From Rhizobium sp. TH2 (GTDB lineage Bacteria > Pseudomonadota > Alphaproteobacteria > Rhizobiales > Rhizobiaceae): a stretch of DNA of 64,000 nt. Under the pieces are notes generated by a model. The model made no database searches. It saw only the letters and a list, made by a program, of their open reading frames with translations, and was not told the DNA's origin. Shown here piece after piece: positions 1 through 9,216 of the stretch; within the stretch, counting starts at the first letter, position 1; every line of letters begins with the position of its first letter. The position numbers were made by a program, and so were the translations under genes. The stretch spans positions 1,550,001 through 1,614,000 of the forward strand of contig NZ_CP062231.1 of assembly GCF_024707525.1 (NCBI RefSeq), read 5' to 3'.

Positions 1-2897
1 GCAATGTTGCGAACCTGCGTTGTCAGATTTGCTGCAAGCAGGTTGACGTTGTCCGTGAGATCCTTCCATGTACCTGCCACGCCCGGCACGACTGCCTGAC
101 CACCGAGCCGACCATCGGTACCGACTTCACGGGCAACGCGCGTTACCTCACCAGCAAACGAGCGAAGCTGGTCCACCATGGTGTTCAAAGTGTCCTTCAG
201 AAGAAGAATTTCGCCGCGAACGTCCACCGTAATCTTGCGCGAGAGGTCACCGTTGGCGATGGCCGTGGCGACCTCCGCGATGTTGCGCACCTGGGCCGTC
301 AAGTTGCCGGCCATAGAGTTCACGGAATCCGTGAGGTCCTTCCACGTTCCGGCGACACCCGAGACTTGGGCTTGTCCGCCGAGCTTGCCTTCCGTACCCA
401 CCTCACGCGCCACGCGTGTAACCTCGCCGGCGAAGGCATTAAGCTGATCAACCATCGTGTTGATCGTGTTCTTGAGCTCAAGAATTTCACCTTTCACGTC
501 CACGGTGATCTTGCGCGAAAGGTCGCCGCGCGCCACAGCGGTGGTCACTTCGGCGATGTTACGGACTTGGCCGGTGAGGTTCGATGCCATGGAATTCACG
601 TTCTCGGTCAGATCCTTCCAGGTACCCGCGACACCCGGAACCTGCGCCTGACCACCAAGCTTCCCTTCTGTGCCGACTTCGCGGGCCACGCGGGTGACCT
701 CGGACGCAAATCGGTTGAGCTGGTCAACCATCGTGTTAAGCGTTTCTTTAAGCTGAAGAATTTCGCCCTTAACGTCGACGGTGATTTTGCGTGAGAGGTC
801 GCCGTTGGCGATCGCGGTGGAGACTTCCGCAATGTTTCGGACCTGCGCGGTTAGGTTCCCGGCCATCGAATTCACGGAATCCGTCAAGTCCTTCCAAGTG
901 CCAGCGACGCCCAACACATTGGCCTGCCCGCCAAGTCGGCCCTCTGTGCCGACTTCGCGTGCAACACGGGTAACTTCACCGGCAAAACCGTTAAGCTGAT
1001 CGACCATCGTATTGATGGTCTCCTTGAGTTCGAGAATCTCGCCCGAAACCGCAACTGTGATCTTTTTGGATAGGTCACCCTGCGCCACGGCCGTCGCGAC
1101 TTCGGCGATGTTTCGGACCTGAGCAGTCAGGTTGGACGCCATGGAATTCACGGAATCCGTCAAGTCCTTCCACGTACCAGCAACGCCCTTGAGCTGCGCC
1201 TGACCGCCAAGCTTACCTTCGGTGCCGACCTCGCGGGCCACGCGAGTCACTTCCGACGCGAAAGCGTTCAACTGATCGACGGTCGTGTTGATTGTTTCCT
1301 TCAATTGAAGAATTTCACCCTTCACATCGACGGTGATCTTCTTTGAAAGGTCGCCGTTTGCGATAGCCGTTGAAACCTCAGCGATGTTACGCACCTGCGC
1401 CGTCAAGTTGGACGCCATCGAATTGACGTTGTCGGTCAGGTCCTTCCATGTGCCGGCGACGCCTGGGACCTGCGCTTGCCCGCCCAGCCTGCCTTCAGTA
1501 CCCACTTCGCGCGCCACGCGCGTCACTTCGCCGGCAAAACCATTCAACTGATCGACCATCGTGTTGATCGTTTCCTTGAGTTCAAGGATTTCGCCGGACA
1601 CCGACACGGTGATCTTCTTGGATAAGTCGCCATTGGCAATGGCTGTCGAGACGTCCGCGATATTCCGCACCTGGGCCGTGAGATTAGACGCCATGGAATT
1701 GACGTTGTCGGTCAGGTCTTTCCACGTGCCGGCAACGCCCGGGACCTGCGCTTGCCCACCCAACCGACCTTCGGTACCGACTTCGCGCGCCACACGCGTG
1801 ACTTCGCCCGCAAACCCGTTGAGCTGATCCACCATCGTGTTGATGGTTTCCTTGAGTTCCAGGATTTCGCCCGACACGTCCACCGTGATCTTGCGCGACA
1901 GGTCGCCTCGGGCAACGGCGGTGGTCACCTGGGCGATGTTGCGGACCTGTGCGGTAAGATTGCCGCACATGGCGTTGACCGAGTCGGTCAAGTCCTTCCA
2001 GGTTCCTGCTACACCGGGCACGAGAGCCTGGCCGCCGAGTTTGCCCTCGGTTCCGACCTCGCGCGCGACGCGCGTGACCTCCGAGGCAAACGATCGAAGC
2101 TGATCGACCATCGTATTGATGGCTTCCTTGAGTTGCAGAATTTCGCCTCGGACGTCGACCGTGATCTTCTTGGACAAGTCACCATTGGCGACAGCAATCG
2201 TCACATCCGCAATGTTGCGCACCTGTGCCGTCAGGTTGGAAGCCATGGAATTGACGCTCTCGGTGAGGTCCTTCCAAACGCCGGTTACTTCGCTGACCTG
2301 AGCCTGTCCGCCGAGCTTGCCGTCTGTGCCGACTTCACGCGCGACGCGGGTGACTTCCGATGTGAAGATGCTGAGCTGCTTGATCATGGTGTTGACGATT
2401 GTCGCTGACCGCAGGAATTCGCCTTGCAGAGCGCGCCCATCAACATCGAGCGGAACCGTCTGGAGAAGGTCACCTTTGGAGACCGCGGTGATAGTGCGGG
2501 TGACCATGGTGGTGGGCCAAAGAAGATCATCGATCAGAGTGTTGACCGAGTTCTCCATGTCGAACCATGCACCATTTGTGAGTCCGAATCGCACTCTCGT
2601 GCTGGTCTTGCCTTCCTGACCAACGACTTGGCCCACAAATTTCAGTTGGTCCGCCATGCGTTCGTTCGCCGCGACAATATCGTTGAACGTATCGGCAATC
2701 TTTCCAGCCAAGCCGGTTTGATTTCCGGACAGCCTGGCAGAAAACTTTCCGTCGCGGACTGCCTGCAACGCTTCCAGCAGGGCACCGACATCTATCGAAG
2801 ACCCGTCATTGACCTCCACGACCTCGGCTTTTGACTTAGAGCTATTTGAGGGCTTGGAGACAATTCGTCGCCCGGACTTTGGTGTCGTGGCATCCAT
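1..2897 (-). CDS. HAMP-array histidine kinase, N-terminal part (runs off the window)
   Basis: The ATG read from 2897 has a GGAGGAG ribosome site seven bases upstream. The frame stays open to the left edge, so about 965 N-terminal residues are visible. After a short Lys/Ser-rich head the protein is an array of 92-residue modules with recurring phrases such as [34 protein letters not shown] and GDLSKKITV. These are tandem HAMP domains. The repeat period is 276 bp, with landmarks near 178, 454, 730, 1006, 1282, 1558, 1834, 2110 and 2386, plus a diverged first copy near 2662. No membrane segment is seen. Poly-HAMP proteins of this type usually end in HisKA, HATPase and receiver domains (group III hybrid kinases, often osmosensing). 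That C-terminus lies outside the window and is inferred. Confidence 0.88.
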   Translation of the reverse strand, partial: MDATTPKSGRRIVSKPSNSSKSKAEVVEVNDGSSIDVGALLEALQAVRDGKFSARLSGNQTGLAGKIADTFNDIVAANERMADQLKFVGQVVGQEGKTSTRVRFGLTNGAWFDMENSVNTLIDDLLWPTTMVTRTITAVSKGDLLQTVPLDVDGRALQGEFLRSATIVNTMIKQLSIFTSEVTRVAREVGTDGKLGGQAQVSEVTGVWKDLTESVNSMASNLTAQVRNIADVTIAVANGDLSKKITVDVRGEILQLKEAINTMVDQLRSFASEVTRVAREVGTEGKLGGQALVPGVAGTWKDLTDSVNAMCGNLTAQVRNIAQVTTAVARGDLSRKITVDVSGEILELKETINTMVDQLNGFAGEVTRVAREVGTEGRLGGQAQVPGVAGTWKDLTDNVNSMASNLTAQVRNIADVSTAIANGDLSKKITVSVSGEILELKETINTMVDQLNGFAGEVTRVAREVGTEGRLGGQAQVPGVAGTWKDLTDNVNSMASNLTAQVRNIAEVSTAIANGDLSKKITVDVKGEILQLKETINTTVDQLNAFASEVTRVAREVGTEGKLGGQAQLKGVAGTWKDLTDSVNSMASNLTAQVRNIAEVATAVAQGDLSKKITVAVSGEILELKETINTMVDQLNGFAGEVTRVAREVGTEGRLGGQANVLGVAGTWKDLTDSVNSMAGNLTAQVRNIAEVSTAIANGDLSRKITVDVKGEILQLKETLNTMVDQLNRFASEVTRVAREVGTEGKLGGQAQVPGVAGTWKDLTENVNSMASNLTGQVRNIAEVTTAVARGDLSRKITVDVKGEILELKNTINTMVDQLNAFAGEVTRVAREVGTEGKLGGQAQVSGVAGTWKDLTDSVNSMAGNLTAQVRNIAEVATAIANGDLSRKITVDVRGEILLLKDTLNTMVDQLRSFAGEVTRVAREVGTDGRLGGQAVVPGVAGTWKDLTDNVNLLAANLTTQVRNI
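98..2690 (-). repeat. Tandem 276-bp HAMP-coding repeats
   Basis: About ten in-frame copies of a 276-bp unit encode successive HAMP modules of the kinase. Copies differ at many third positions but keep the same protein motifs, so the array is old and under protein-level selection rather than a recent expansion. The left boundary is outside the window. Confidence 0.85.
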
Positions 2898-3239
2898 AGT
2901 CAACTCCTCCATGAGCATCGGTAAAGGCGAATTTACCGAACGCAAATCAATACTTACACCAAACTTGGGAAATGTCATTATTTCGATGGGTTGAACGCTT
3001 ATTGCATTCGACGTCGCGTTGACCGTTTCGTGATCAGTCAAATCGTTCTGAATAAGGTCCACTCAATCTGCCGCACAACAGGACAAGGGACAAATCACAG
3101 CCGATATCTTGGACCCAGCCATGCGCGCGAGCTGCTCACTTCATCGCTTCAGCCCTGGGTCACGTTTTCTCTCGTCTCTGGACGGTAAACGACCGGTGTC
3201 GCCCCATTGTCGCCAGCCTGCGTCCGCTTCTCCGCCGAA

Positions 3240-3479
3240 CTAGGTTCCACGGCTCACGGCCTGCTCGCTCCAGTCTTTAACGTCTCGCCAAGCGCCACAA
3301 CGACTGGCCTTGAGCCGGTCAATCCAGGTCGCTGGGCTTCGACGAAGCGCAGCCTTACACTGCAAACGATAAAAATCGAGGTGAGGGCCGTCCGGCCCTT
3401 TGCGGTTGCCGGAACCGGCTTCCCACGGCAATGCAACCATTATCAAAGCGATTGAAACCGCTGCTAATTTCTCAATCAC
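3240..3479 (-). CDS. Small hypothetical exported protein
   Basis: A 79-residue frame begins with GTG at 3479, six bases after a GGGAGG ribosome site. The first 20 residues (MIEKLAAVSIALIMVALPW) form a charged start followed by a hydrophobic core, as in a signal peptide or anchor. The rest is basic, with two Cys, and matches no family I recognise. It sits just downstream of, and on the same strand as, a DUF1236-like gene that is also exported, so both may be envelope proteins. The good ribosome site is the main support; it could be a chance frame. Confidence 0.42.
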   Translation of the reverse strand: MIEKLAAVSIALIMVALPWEAGSGNRKGPDGPHLDFYRLQCKAALRRSPATWIDRLKASRCGAWRDVKDWSEQAVSRGT

Positions 3480-3548
3480 AAAAACCTCCCACTGTTGCCG
3501 CCGGTTTCAGGCGCCGGTTTTGAACCGACGCCTGCGACATTCGATCGG

Positions 3549-3836
3549 TTATTCGACGATACGAACGACCTTGCGGGTCTTCGGCGATACGATGACGCGC
3601 TTCTTGTTGACGAAGGCGTAGCCGTATTCATCGTTGTCCGGAACGTTCTTGATGACGACTGTATCTGGCAGAGCGGTGCCGACCACGATGTCGCCGTCGA
3701 TCGTGGAATCCTCGACCTGCTGCTGGGTCACATAGGTCGTAACCGTGTCCGGCACGACGACCACGTCATCGGCGAGAGCGTATGGGGCGGGGAAGGTGAG
3801 CGATAGTGCGACTGCTGCGAAGAGCTTGGTATTCAT
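3549..3836 (-). CDS. DUF1236-like small exported protein
   Basis: A 95-residue protein has a clear Sec signal peptide (residues 1-22, ending ALA before DDVVVVPD). The C-terminal half (DEYGYAFVNKKRVIVSPKTR, then KVVRIVE) has the short Tyr-rich beta pattern of DUF1236 proteins, common in rhizobia and bradyrhizobia and of unknown periplasmic function. A GGAG ribosome site lies seven bases before the ATG. It is monocistronic or leads the small exported gene downstream. The exported protein at 30104 has a similar acidic, valine-rich mature part. Confidence 0.75.
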   Translation of the reverse strand: MNTKLFAAVALSLTFPAPYALADDVVVVPDTVTTYVTQQQVEDSTIDGDIVVGTALPDTVVIKNVPDNDEYGYAFVNKKRVIVSPKTRKVVRIVE

Positions 3837-4072
3837 GTTTGTACTCCATTGTTTCGTGGTGTGGCTGCCAAACGGCGACCACCTTGGAAGGTTCCTGCGA
3901 TTTGTTCTCGCAGAGCATAAATCTTTCTTTTCATGAGGCTTTCTCCTCGTGCGCGCGATCTAAGCTGACACTCGGGTTCATGATTGGGCGAAAATCGGGA
4001 AGGTGCGGGCGGCCGGGAACTTTCACGCTGCCCGTCGATTATCCGCGAACCGGCACTTAGGGAATTTCAAAC

Positions 4073-4441
4073 ATGCGATGGATTGCTTCCGACGAATTAG
4101 AAGGCAAGGCGATCCTGTTCGTGGAGCGATCGCATTTCATCGCGCGAGACATCTACCGGGCCTTTGAATCCCTCGGGGCCACGATTCTCGGGCCAGTTTC
4201 GACGACCCGCGAAGCGGCTCTTTTGCTGGACTTCCTCGAAATAGACGGCGCGGTTGTCGATCGGGATTTGACTGAGGACAGTGCCCTGCTCACGCTGCTG
4301 AAGGACAGGGAAGTCCCGTCCGTCTTTTCTTGCAACGAGCCTACGTGCCGGAGCGGAAAGAACGGCTGCTACCGGCTTGACGACGTGCGGAGCGATCCGG
4401 CCCATTTGCTGGAAAGGCTTTTCTTAAGTGCCGTTCACTAA
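4073..4441 (+). CDS. Degenerate single-domain receiver protein
   Basis: This 122-residue protein has the layout of a stand-alone response-regulator receiver: a first beta strand (ILFVERSHF), a helix (ARDIYRAFESLGA), the GPVSTTREA loop, and a third strand ending in AVVDRDL, where Asp63 matches the phosphoacceptor. The acidic pair that normally follows strand 1 is Glu-Arg-Ser here. The C-terminal half (VFSCNEPTCRSGKNGCYRLD) has three Cys and lacks the usual Lys-Pro motif. Phosphorylation may therefore be weak or absent. The nearest relatives are the short CheY-like proteins common in Rhizobiales. No kinase gene adjoins it. Confidence 0.7.
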   Translation: MRWIASDELEGKAILFVERSHFIARDIYRAFESLGATILGPVSTTREAALLLDFLEIDGAVVDRDLTEDSALLTLLKDREVPSVFSCNEPTCRSGKNGCYRLDDVRSDPAHLLERLFLSAVH

Positions 4442-4567
4442 TTGCTCTGACCGCCCTTTGCTACGAGTTTCCCTCGATTGTGCTGGCGATGCAATCGCGC
4501 GGTCTATCTCGAAACGGAAGCCGCCACCAGACATTTCTTCCGACACCCAACTATTGAGAAAGCGGAT

Positions 4568-4645
4568 ATGACTTCCGGATACGGCACTGTGTATTTGGCG
4601 GTCATCGTTTTTACAGCGCTGGCAACTGCGATCTTACTTCGCTAA
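4568..4645 (+). CDS. Possible 25-residue membrane peptide
   Basis: The frame reads MTSGYGTVYLAVIVFTALAT then AILLR and stop, one hydrophobic helix long enough to cross the membrane and ending in Arg. A GAGAAAG stretch lies seven bases before the ATG. Many bacteria encode such one-helix peptides, but there is no homology support, so this is a suggestion only. Confidence 0.3.
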   Translation: MTSGYGTVYLAVIVFTALATAILLR

Positions 4646-4895
4646 CCGGTCGCAGCGCTGGTCAGTCATCGCTCGTATCGCATATGACCGTACAAGCTGT
4701 GCGGCGACATTTCAAATGGCGGATATAGGACACTTCCATTTTGCGGCTACAAGGCAATATCGCATAAGTTTAAACTCCACTAAGTCGGCGAGCTTCGAAG
4801 CGGTCGATCTCACTCGTTACGACACCCACAAGTCCATCATGCCGGGAGCCGGTCCAATAAGGTCGGGCATCTCAGGCCCTTTATGCGGGCGCGCG

Positions 4896-5085
4896 GTGTG
4901 GCTGAAGATCAGTAGCGGTAATCGCTGGCCTTCGGATGCGATTCACGGAATGTCGGCGCCAGGCGACGGATGTCCGAAATGCGGGCGACACCCGACAGTC
5001 CGCTGCTAAAACACGCAACGCGAAGCCGGACATTGGGGTAGAGGGAGCCAAGGTCTGGGATTGGCCCCCAACCGGACATCGGCTC
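4896..5085 (+). repeat. Dispersed repeat, copy 1 (tail of an XRE gene plus its 3' flank)
   Basis: This stretch is clearly related to 29352-29540. Both copies carry GTGTGGCTGAAG, then ATCGCTGG, CTTCGGATGCGATTCACGG, GGATGTCCGAAATG and AGGTCTGGGATTGGCC in the same order. In the second copy the first 36 bases are the last codons of an intact XRE regulator gene (GVWLKDQQG, stop). Here the same codons read GVWLKISSG with no intact gene upstream. Copy 1 is therefore the 3' remnant of a lost XRE paralogue with its downstream flank. Confidence 0.65.
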
Positions 5086-5223
5086 GGCCCCCAAATTGGT
5101 TGGTCTATCGCTGGAATCCTTCATTTGTCCGGATGCAAAGTTACATCCCGTTCGCAAATCTCGACGTTGAACTGAAACGAATCCGTGGCAATCCACCGGC
5201 TTGTTGCAGGGAGCGGCGAACTT

Positions 5224-6192
5224 ATGCGAACATTATTGGCGCAAAGTAGAGGGATGATGGTGGAAACGGGCCCGTCTCAAACCTTTCGATTTGGCGGATT
5301 TTCGCTCGATCTCGCCAGGGGCGTCCTGATGCGCGGTGACGAAACGCTGTTCCTGCGGCCGAAGGCCTATGGCATACTCACCCATCTCGCCCGCAATATG
5401 GGCCGCGTCGTTCCCAAGGCGGAACTCTTCGATACGGTCTGGCCCGGAGTCTTCGTGACCGAGGATTCGCTCACCCAGTCGGTTCGGGAAATACGCAAGG
5501 CGATCGGGGAGGACTTGGTCCGTACCGTTCCCAAACGCGGCTACATCCTGGCGGCTGACGGCGAATCTGTGCCTGACGTCGGAAGTCAGCCGATCGTCGC
5601 GGTGCTGCGCTTCCGCAATGAGGGCGAGTCGGCGAGTGCGCTTCTGATCGACGGCTTTGCCGAAGACATCATCAACGGTATCGCCGCCTTCGGCCATGTC
5701 ACGGTGCTGGCGCGCAATTCAAGTTTTTCCTTTACCTCCTTCGAACGATCCGAATGGCCGCAAATCCGGGCGAAGACGGGCGCTGATTATATCGTCGAGG
5801 GCGCCGTGCGCCGGCAGGGCGAGCACATCGCGGCGACCATCAATCTCGTCGACGCGGTCAATTCCGTACAGCTCTGGGGCCATCGCTACCAGGCGAGTGG
5901 CGAGGGGATGTTCCCGATCGGGCAGGATATCGTCGAAGATATCGTCGGAAGGCTTGTGGTGCGGGTTGCGACTGCCGGCCTCGAACAGGCGATGCGCAAA
6001 CCGGTACCGAATCTTGCGGCTCATGAACTCATTCTACGCGGCACGGCGCTGCTGCTCGACCCGGCCCAGACCGATATTGCGACGGCGCGCGCACTGTTCG
6101 AAGAGGCGGTGATCAAGGATCCTGATAGCGAGTGGATCGGCACACCCGATGGGGCGAGGCCCAGTCGGAAAGCCGGATCGGCGTCGCCATAG
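5224..6192 (+). CDS. Truncated winged-helix regulator with FlgO/TolB-like domain
   Basis: The product has an OmpR-type winged helix (FRFGGFSLDLARGVLM to VRTVPKRGYIL) followed by a domain with the signature PIVAVLRFRN, LLIDGFAEDIINGIA, ADYIVEGAVRRQGE and QLWGHRYQ. Full-length members of this family usually continue into TPR repeats and reach 500 or more residues. This one breaks off after LFEEAVIKDPD at about 6126. The last ~20 residues are read from the antisense of a decayed monooxygenase. Possible starts are 5224 (GGGAG upstream), 5254 or 5257, and 5185. Loss of the TPR part suggests an inactive or altered regulator. Confidence 0.7.
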   Translation: MRTLLAQSRGMMVETGPSQTFRFGGFSLDLARGVLMRGDETLFLRPKAYGILTHLARNMGRVVPKAELFDTVWPGVFVTEDSLTQSVREIRKAIGEDLVRTVPKRGYILAADGESVPDVGSQPIVAVLRFRNEGESASALLIDGFAEDIINGIAAFGHVTVLARNSSFSFTSFERSEWPQIRAKTGADYIVEGAVRRQGEHIAATINLVDAVNSVQLWGHRYQASGEGMFPIGQDIVEDIVGRLVVRVATAGLEQAMRKPVPNLAAHELILRGTALLLDPAQTDIATARALFEEAVIKDPDSEWIGTPDGARPSRKAGSASP

Positions 6193-7498
6193 ACATGGAC
6201 CTGCCAGTCGAGCGACTTGAGCGGCAGGAAATTGTCGCCGTTCTGCATCTTCACGTAAGGCAGGCGATCGCCGCCCTCGAGCTTCGCCGTGCGGCCTTCG
6301 CTGATCGGACTTTCGCGATAGTTGATGCCGATCTGCGAGATCATGCGGAAGAAGAATTTCGACCCGATCGACGTGCCGATCAGCGTCGCCATCATGTGCG
6401 GCATGACATAGCGGCGCCAGAGCTGAACCAGCCTGGAGCGGCCGGCGATCAGCCGGAAGACCTAGTCGGTGCTCTTGATCAGCTTGTGCGCGAAGGCGAT
6501 GCGCTCGGGCTCGTAAGAGTAGAGCAGCCGTTCGCTGGGCCGGCCCTGAACGACGGCCGCGAGCTTCCATACGAGGTTCACGGCGTCACCCATGCCGGTA
6601 TTCATGCCCTGGCCACCGGCCGGGCTATGGATGTGACCGGCATCGCCCGCCAGGAATGCGCGACCTTTGCGGAAATGCTCCGCGACCCGATGATGGATGC
6701 GGTAGGTGGAGAACCACTTCACGGTTTCGACATGGATGCCCGTATCGCGCTCGATCTCTGGACGGATCGCCTCGAAGGTGATCTCCTTGTCGCGCTCGTG
6801 TTCCTGTAGCACGACGCCGATCAGGCGCAGCGTGCCGGACTGGCGCACCGGCATAACGATGGCGAAGCCATAGCGACCCACCGTGGTGTCCATGCCATTC
6901 TTCGTGTAGGCGCCGGTGCCTTCGACATCGGCGACGTAGAACACCTGCTCATAGGAGCCACCGGGAAAGCCGATATCCAGACCATGGCGAACGGCACTAC
7001 GCGCACCGTCGCAGCCGACGATATAGGCGGCGCGGATGGCTTCGGTCCGTCCGTCGCTGCCGAGTGTCGCGGTGACGCCGCTTGCGTCCTGCGAGAAGGA
7101 TACGAGTTCGATGCCACGCTCGATCGTCACCCCCGACTTTTCCAGCGCTTCGATCATCACCTTCTCGTGCACGTCCTGCGGCAGTGCGAAGGCGAAGGAA
7201 TAGGGGCTAAGGCCCTTGCCGAAGTCGGAAAGCTTCAGCGCCGCCCGGATTTTGCCCGGCGTGCTATTGTCAACTGGTTGACCTTCACGCCCGCCTCAAT
7301 GATATCATCGACGATGCCGATCTGGCGATGGAACTCTAGCGTACGGGCTTGGACGGCCAGCGCACGGGAGGTCTCGCCGGGCTTGAGGCGCCGATCGATG
7401 ATGCGGAACGTGACGCCCAGGCGTTGAAGCCAGAGCGCCATTGTCAGGCCACTGGGGCCGGCGCCGACGATAAGAACGTCCGTGTTGAAGCCAGTCAT
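6130..7498 (-). pseudogene. Decayed FAD-dependent aromatic monooxygenase
   Basis: The start (MTGFNTDVLIVGAGPSGLTM) has the Rossmann FAD motif GAGPSG. Downstream sequence keeps the GD motif region (FLAGDAGHIHSPAGGQGMNT) of PheA/TfdB-type hydroxylases. Three lesions are visible. A frameshift lies between about 7235 and 7290. An in-frame TAG at 6462-6464 follows HKLIKSTD, with homology resuming in the same frame afterwards. The 3' end is lost at about 6130, where the sequence joins the truncated regulator. The start codon overlaps the stop of the upstream adaptor gene (7495), so the two were one operon. No functional enzyme is expected. Confidence 0.85.
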
Positions 7499-8613
7499 TT
7501 CGCAAATCCTTCCTGAAAGCGGACCTTCTGCCTGTCGTGCAGGCGGTTCACGCCGGCGGTGAACACGATGTCACCCTTGTTGAGACCCTTGCTGATCACC
7601 ACGCGGTCGATCTCGTAGCGGACGACCGTCACCGGTTTCAGCGATACTTCCGAATTGGCGCCGACGATCCAGACAGCCGGTTCTCCGTCCTTGTCGAACA
7701 GCGCGCCTCCCGGCAGCACGACCATGGGATCGGCCGGCTGGTCGACGCGGCCCGCCACGCTTGAGCCGAAGCGCATTTCGGCCGGCGGATTTTCAAGTGC
7801 GACCTTCACCTCGAAGGTGCGCGTCACGGCGTCCGCGACCGGCGAAATCTCCCGGACCTTGCCGGATACCTTGATCGCCGGGTTGCTGAGAAGCGAGACC
7901 GCAATGCGTGGGATCTCGCCCTCGGGGCTATTCGCGAAGACCGATTCCGCAATCGAGAAGACGGCATCGCGAGCTTTGGGATCGGCAAGCCGCACCACCA
8001 TCTGCCCGACATTCACGAGCTGGCCATTCTCGGCGCCGACAGCGGTGACGATGCCGTCGAATTCGGCGCGGAGTTCGGTGTAGCCAAGCTGGTCCTTGGC
8101 CATTTCGAGAGCGATCTTGGCCGATTGAAGCTTTGCCTGGGAGGAGCGAAGCGACTTGACCGCGGCGTCGTAATTGAGCGCAGAGGTGTAGCGCTTCTTG
8201 AAGAGGCCGCCGACGCGGCGCTCGTTGGCCTGCGCTTCGACAAGCACTGCCTGGGTGGCAGCGACATCGGTCTCGGCGCTGTGGACCCGATTTTTATAGT
8301 CCTCGTCCTCGATCGTGGCCAGAAGGTCACCCTTCCTGACCAGCACGCCGGCATCGACCCAGCGCTTGACGATCTTGCCGGACAGGCGGAAGCCGAGGTC
8401 GCTTTCGCGCCGCGGCTTGACCTCACCGATTGCGGCCCGCACATCGCTGATCTCCTTCGGCTCGACTTTGAGCGCGCGAACGAGACTTGCTTCGGCCTTG
8501 ATAGCAGCCTTGGGGGCGACTGCCTCGCCATTGGCGTGGTGCCAGGCCGAAACGGCCAGGCCCGCCAGGGTGAGCGAGATGACGCCAACCAGTCGCCTCT
8601 TGTGAATTTTCAT
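7495..8613 (-). CDS. RND/HlyD-type efflux periplasmic adaptor
   Basis: A 372-residue membrane fusion protein. Residues 1-25 form an N-terminal anchor or signal. The barrel-sandwich half motif SDLGFRLSGKIVKRWVDAGV is followed by GDLLATIEDEDY, a long coiled hairpin (about 110-170), and the returning lipoyl half ELRAEFDGIVTAVGAENGQL. Beta-barrel and membrane-proximal domains complete it (VLPGGALFDKDGEPAVWIV, LNKGDIVFTAGVNRL). Such proteins bridge an inner-membrane RND pump and an outer-membrane channel. No pump gene is in view: the upstream gene survives only as its last 33 codons and the downstream gene is the decayed monooxygenase. The frame is intact, but the adaptor may be orphaned. Confidence 0.85.
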   Translation of the reverse strand: MKIHKRRLVGVISLTLAGLAVSAWHHANGEAVAPKAAIKAEASLVRALKVEPKEISDVRAAIGEVKPRRESDLGFRLSGKIVKRWVDAGVLVRKGDLLATIEDEDYKNRVHSAETDVAATQAVLVEAQANERRVGGLFKKRYTSALNYDAAVKSLRSSQAKLQSAKIALEMAKDQLGYTELRAEFDGIVTAVGAENGQLVNVGQMVVRLADPKARDAVFSIAESVFANSPEGEIPRIAVSLLSNPAIKVSGKVREISPVADAVTRTFEVKVALENPPAEMRFGSSVAGRVDQPADPMVVLPGGALFDKDGEPAVWIVGANSEVSLKPVTVVRYEIDRVVISKGLNKGDIVFTAGVNRLHDRQKVRFQEGFAK

Positions 8614-8711
8614 TGCACGACCTCCGTGATGCGGGCAGCAAAGCGCTTCGGTCGCAGGACGAGGGTGTCGCCGCGGCGATAGATGCCGGCTGCCTTGATT
8701 TCGATGTCGTG
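8610..8711 (-). pseudogene. 3' remnant of a lost upstream operon gene
   Basis: Thirty-three codons (ending KRFAARITEVVQ) lead to a TGA that overlaps the ATG of the adaptor gene in an ATGA junction, as in translationally coupled operons. A TAA at 8712-8714 closes the frame upstream, and the DNA beyond looks unrelated. This is best read as the tail of a deleted partner gene. I cannot assign its family. Confidence 0.4.
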
Positions 8712-8714
8712 TTA

Positions 8715-9216
8715 TCGCTCGAAGCCGGGCTACAAATCCCGATGCGGCGCCGATAAAATTCCGATAATTCCCCTATGCGGGGAAGGGATTTCCGCGATCA
8801 TTAGTCGGTGCGATGAGACGCCAACATTTAGTTTGCCGTCACAGGTAGAAATGGGCGAGACAGTTACACTAATCGCCCTTTCAGTCATCTGTACCCACCG
8901 CATCCCGGATGAGCCTTGACCGCTGTTGGCGCAAACATTCCCTCTCGCAAGTCCACTGCATTGCCCGCTTTTGAGCCGTCGCTTGGCGGACTCTACGGCC
9001 GACTTGAGGGCACAATGCAGCCTTAGGTTCGCACAGAGAGGTAAGTCGCCAGCCATGCCTCACTTGATGGGAATCGAACCACAAGCGAGATACCGATATA
9101 TCAGCTACAGGCATAACGGCTGCTTTTCGTATTCCATTCTAAGGCCACCTCCGCTGGTGCGCGCGCGAAAGCGATTCAAATCGTGAGATAGTCTTCCCAT
9201 CAACGCCAGCATAAGA
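8715..9216. other. Intergenic stretch without a recognisable gene
   Basis: No frame here has a good start plus a recognisable product. The only structure seen is 9055-9114, where ATGCCT and AGGCAT flank a 60-base segment containing the tRNA-like phrase GGTTCGATTCC on the minus strand. It is too short to hold an anticodon arm. Confidence 0.5.

Noticed and set aside
178..2400. Regularly spaced repeats that could be mistaken for a CRISPR-like or satellite array
   Set aside because: The 276-bp unit is in frame and encodes HAMP domains; copies differ mostly at silent positions.
5233..5697. Minus-strand 154-codon frame inside the truncated regulator
   Set aside because: Antisense shadow of a GC-rich winged-helix gene; no start signal or product.
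9055..9114. A minus-strand tRNA gene
   Set aside because: A T-loop-like phrase and paired ends are present, but there is no anticodon arm and T-stem pairing is poor.
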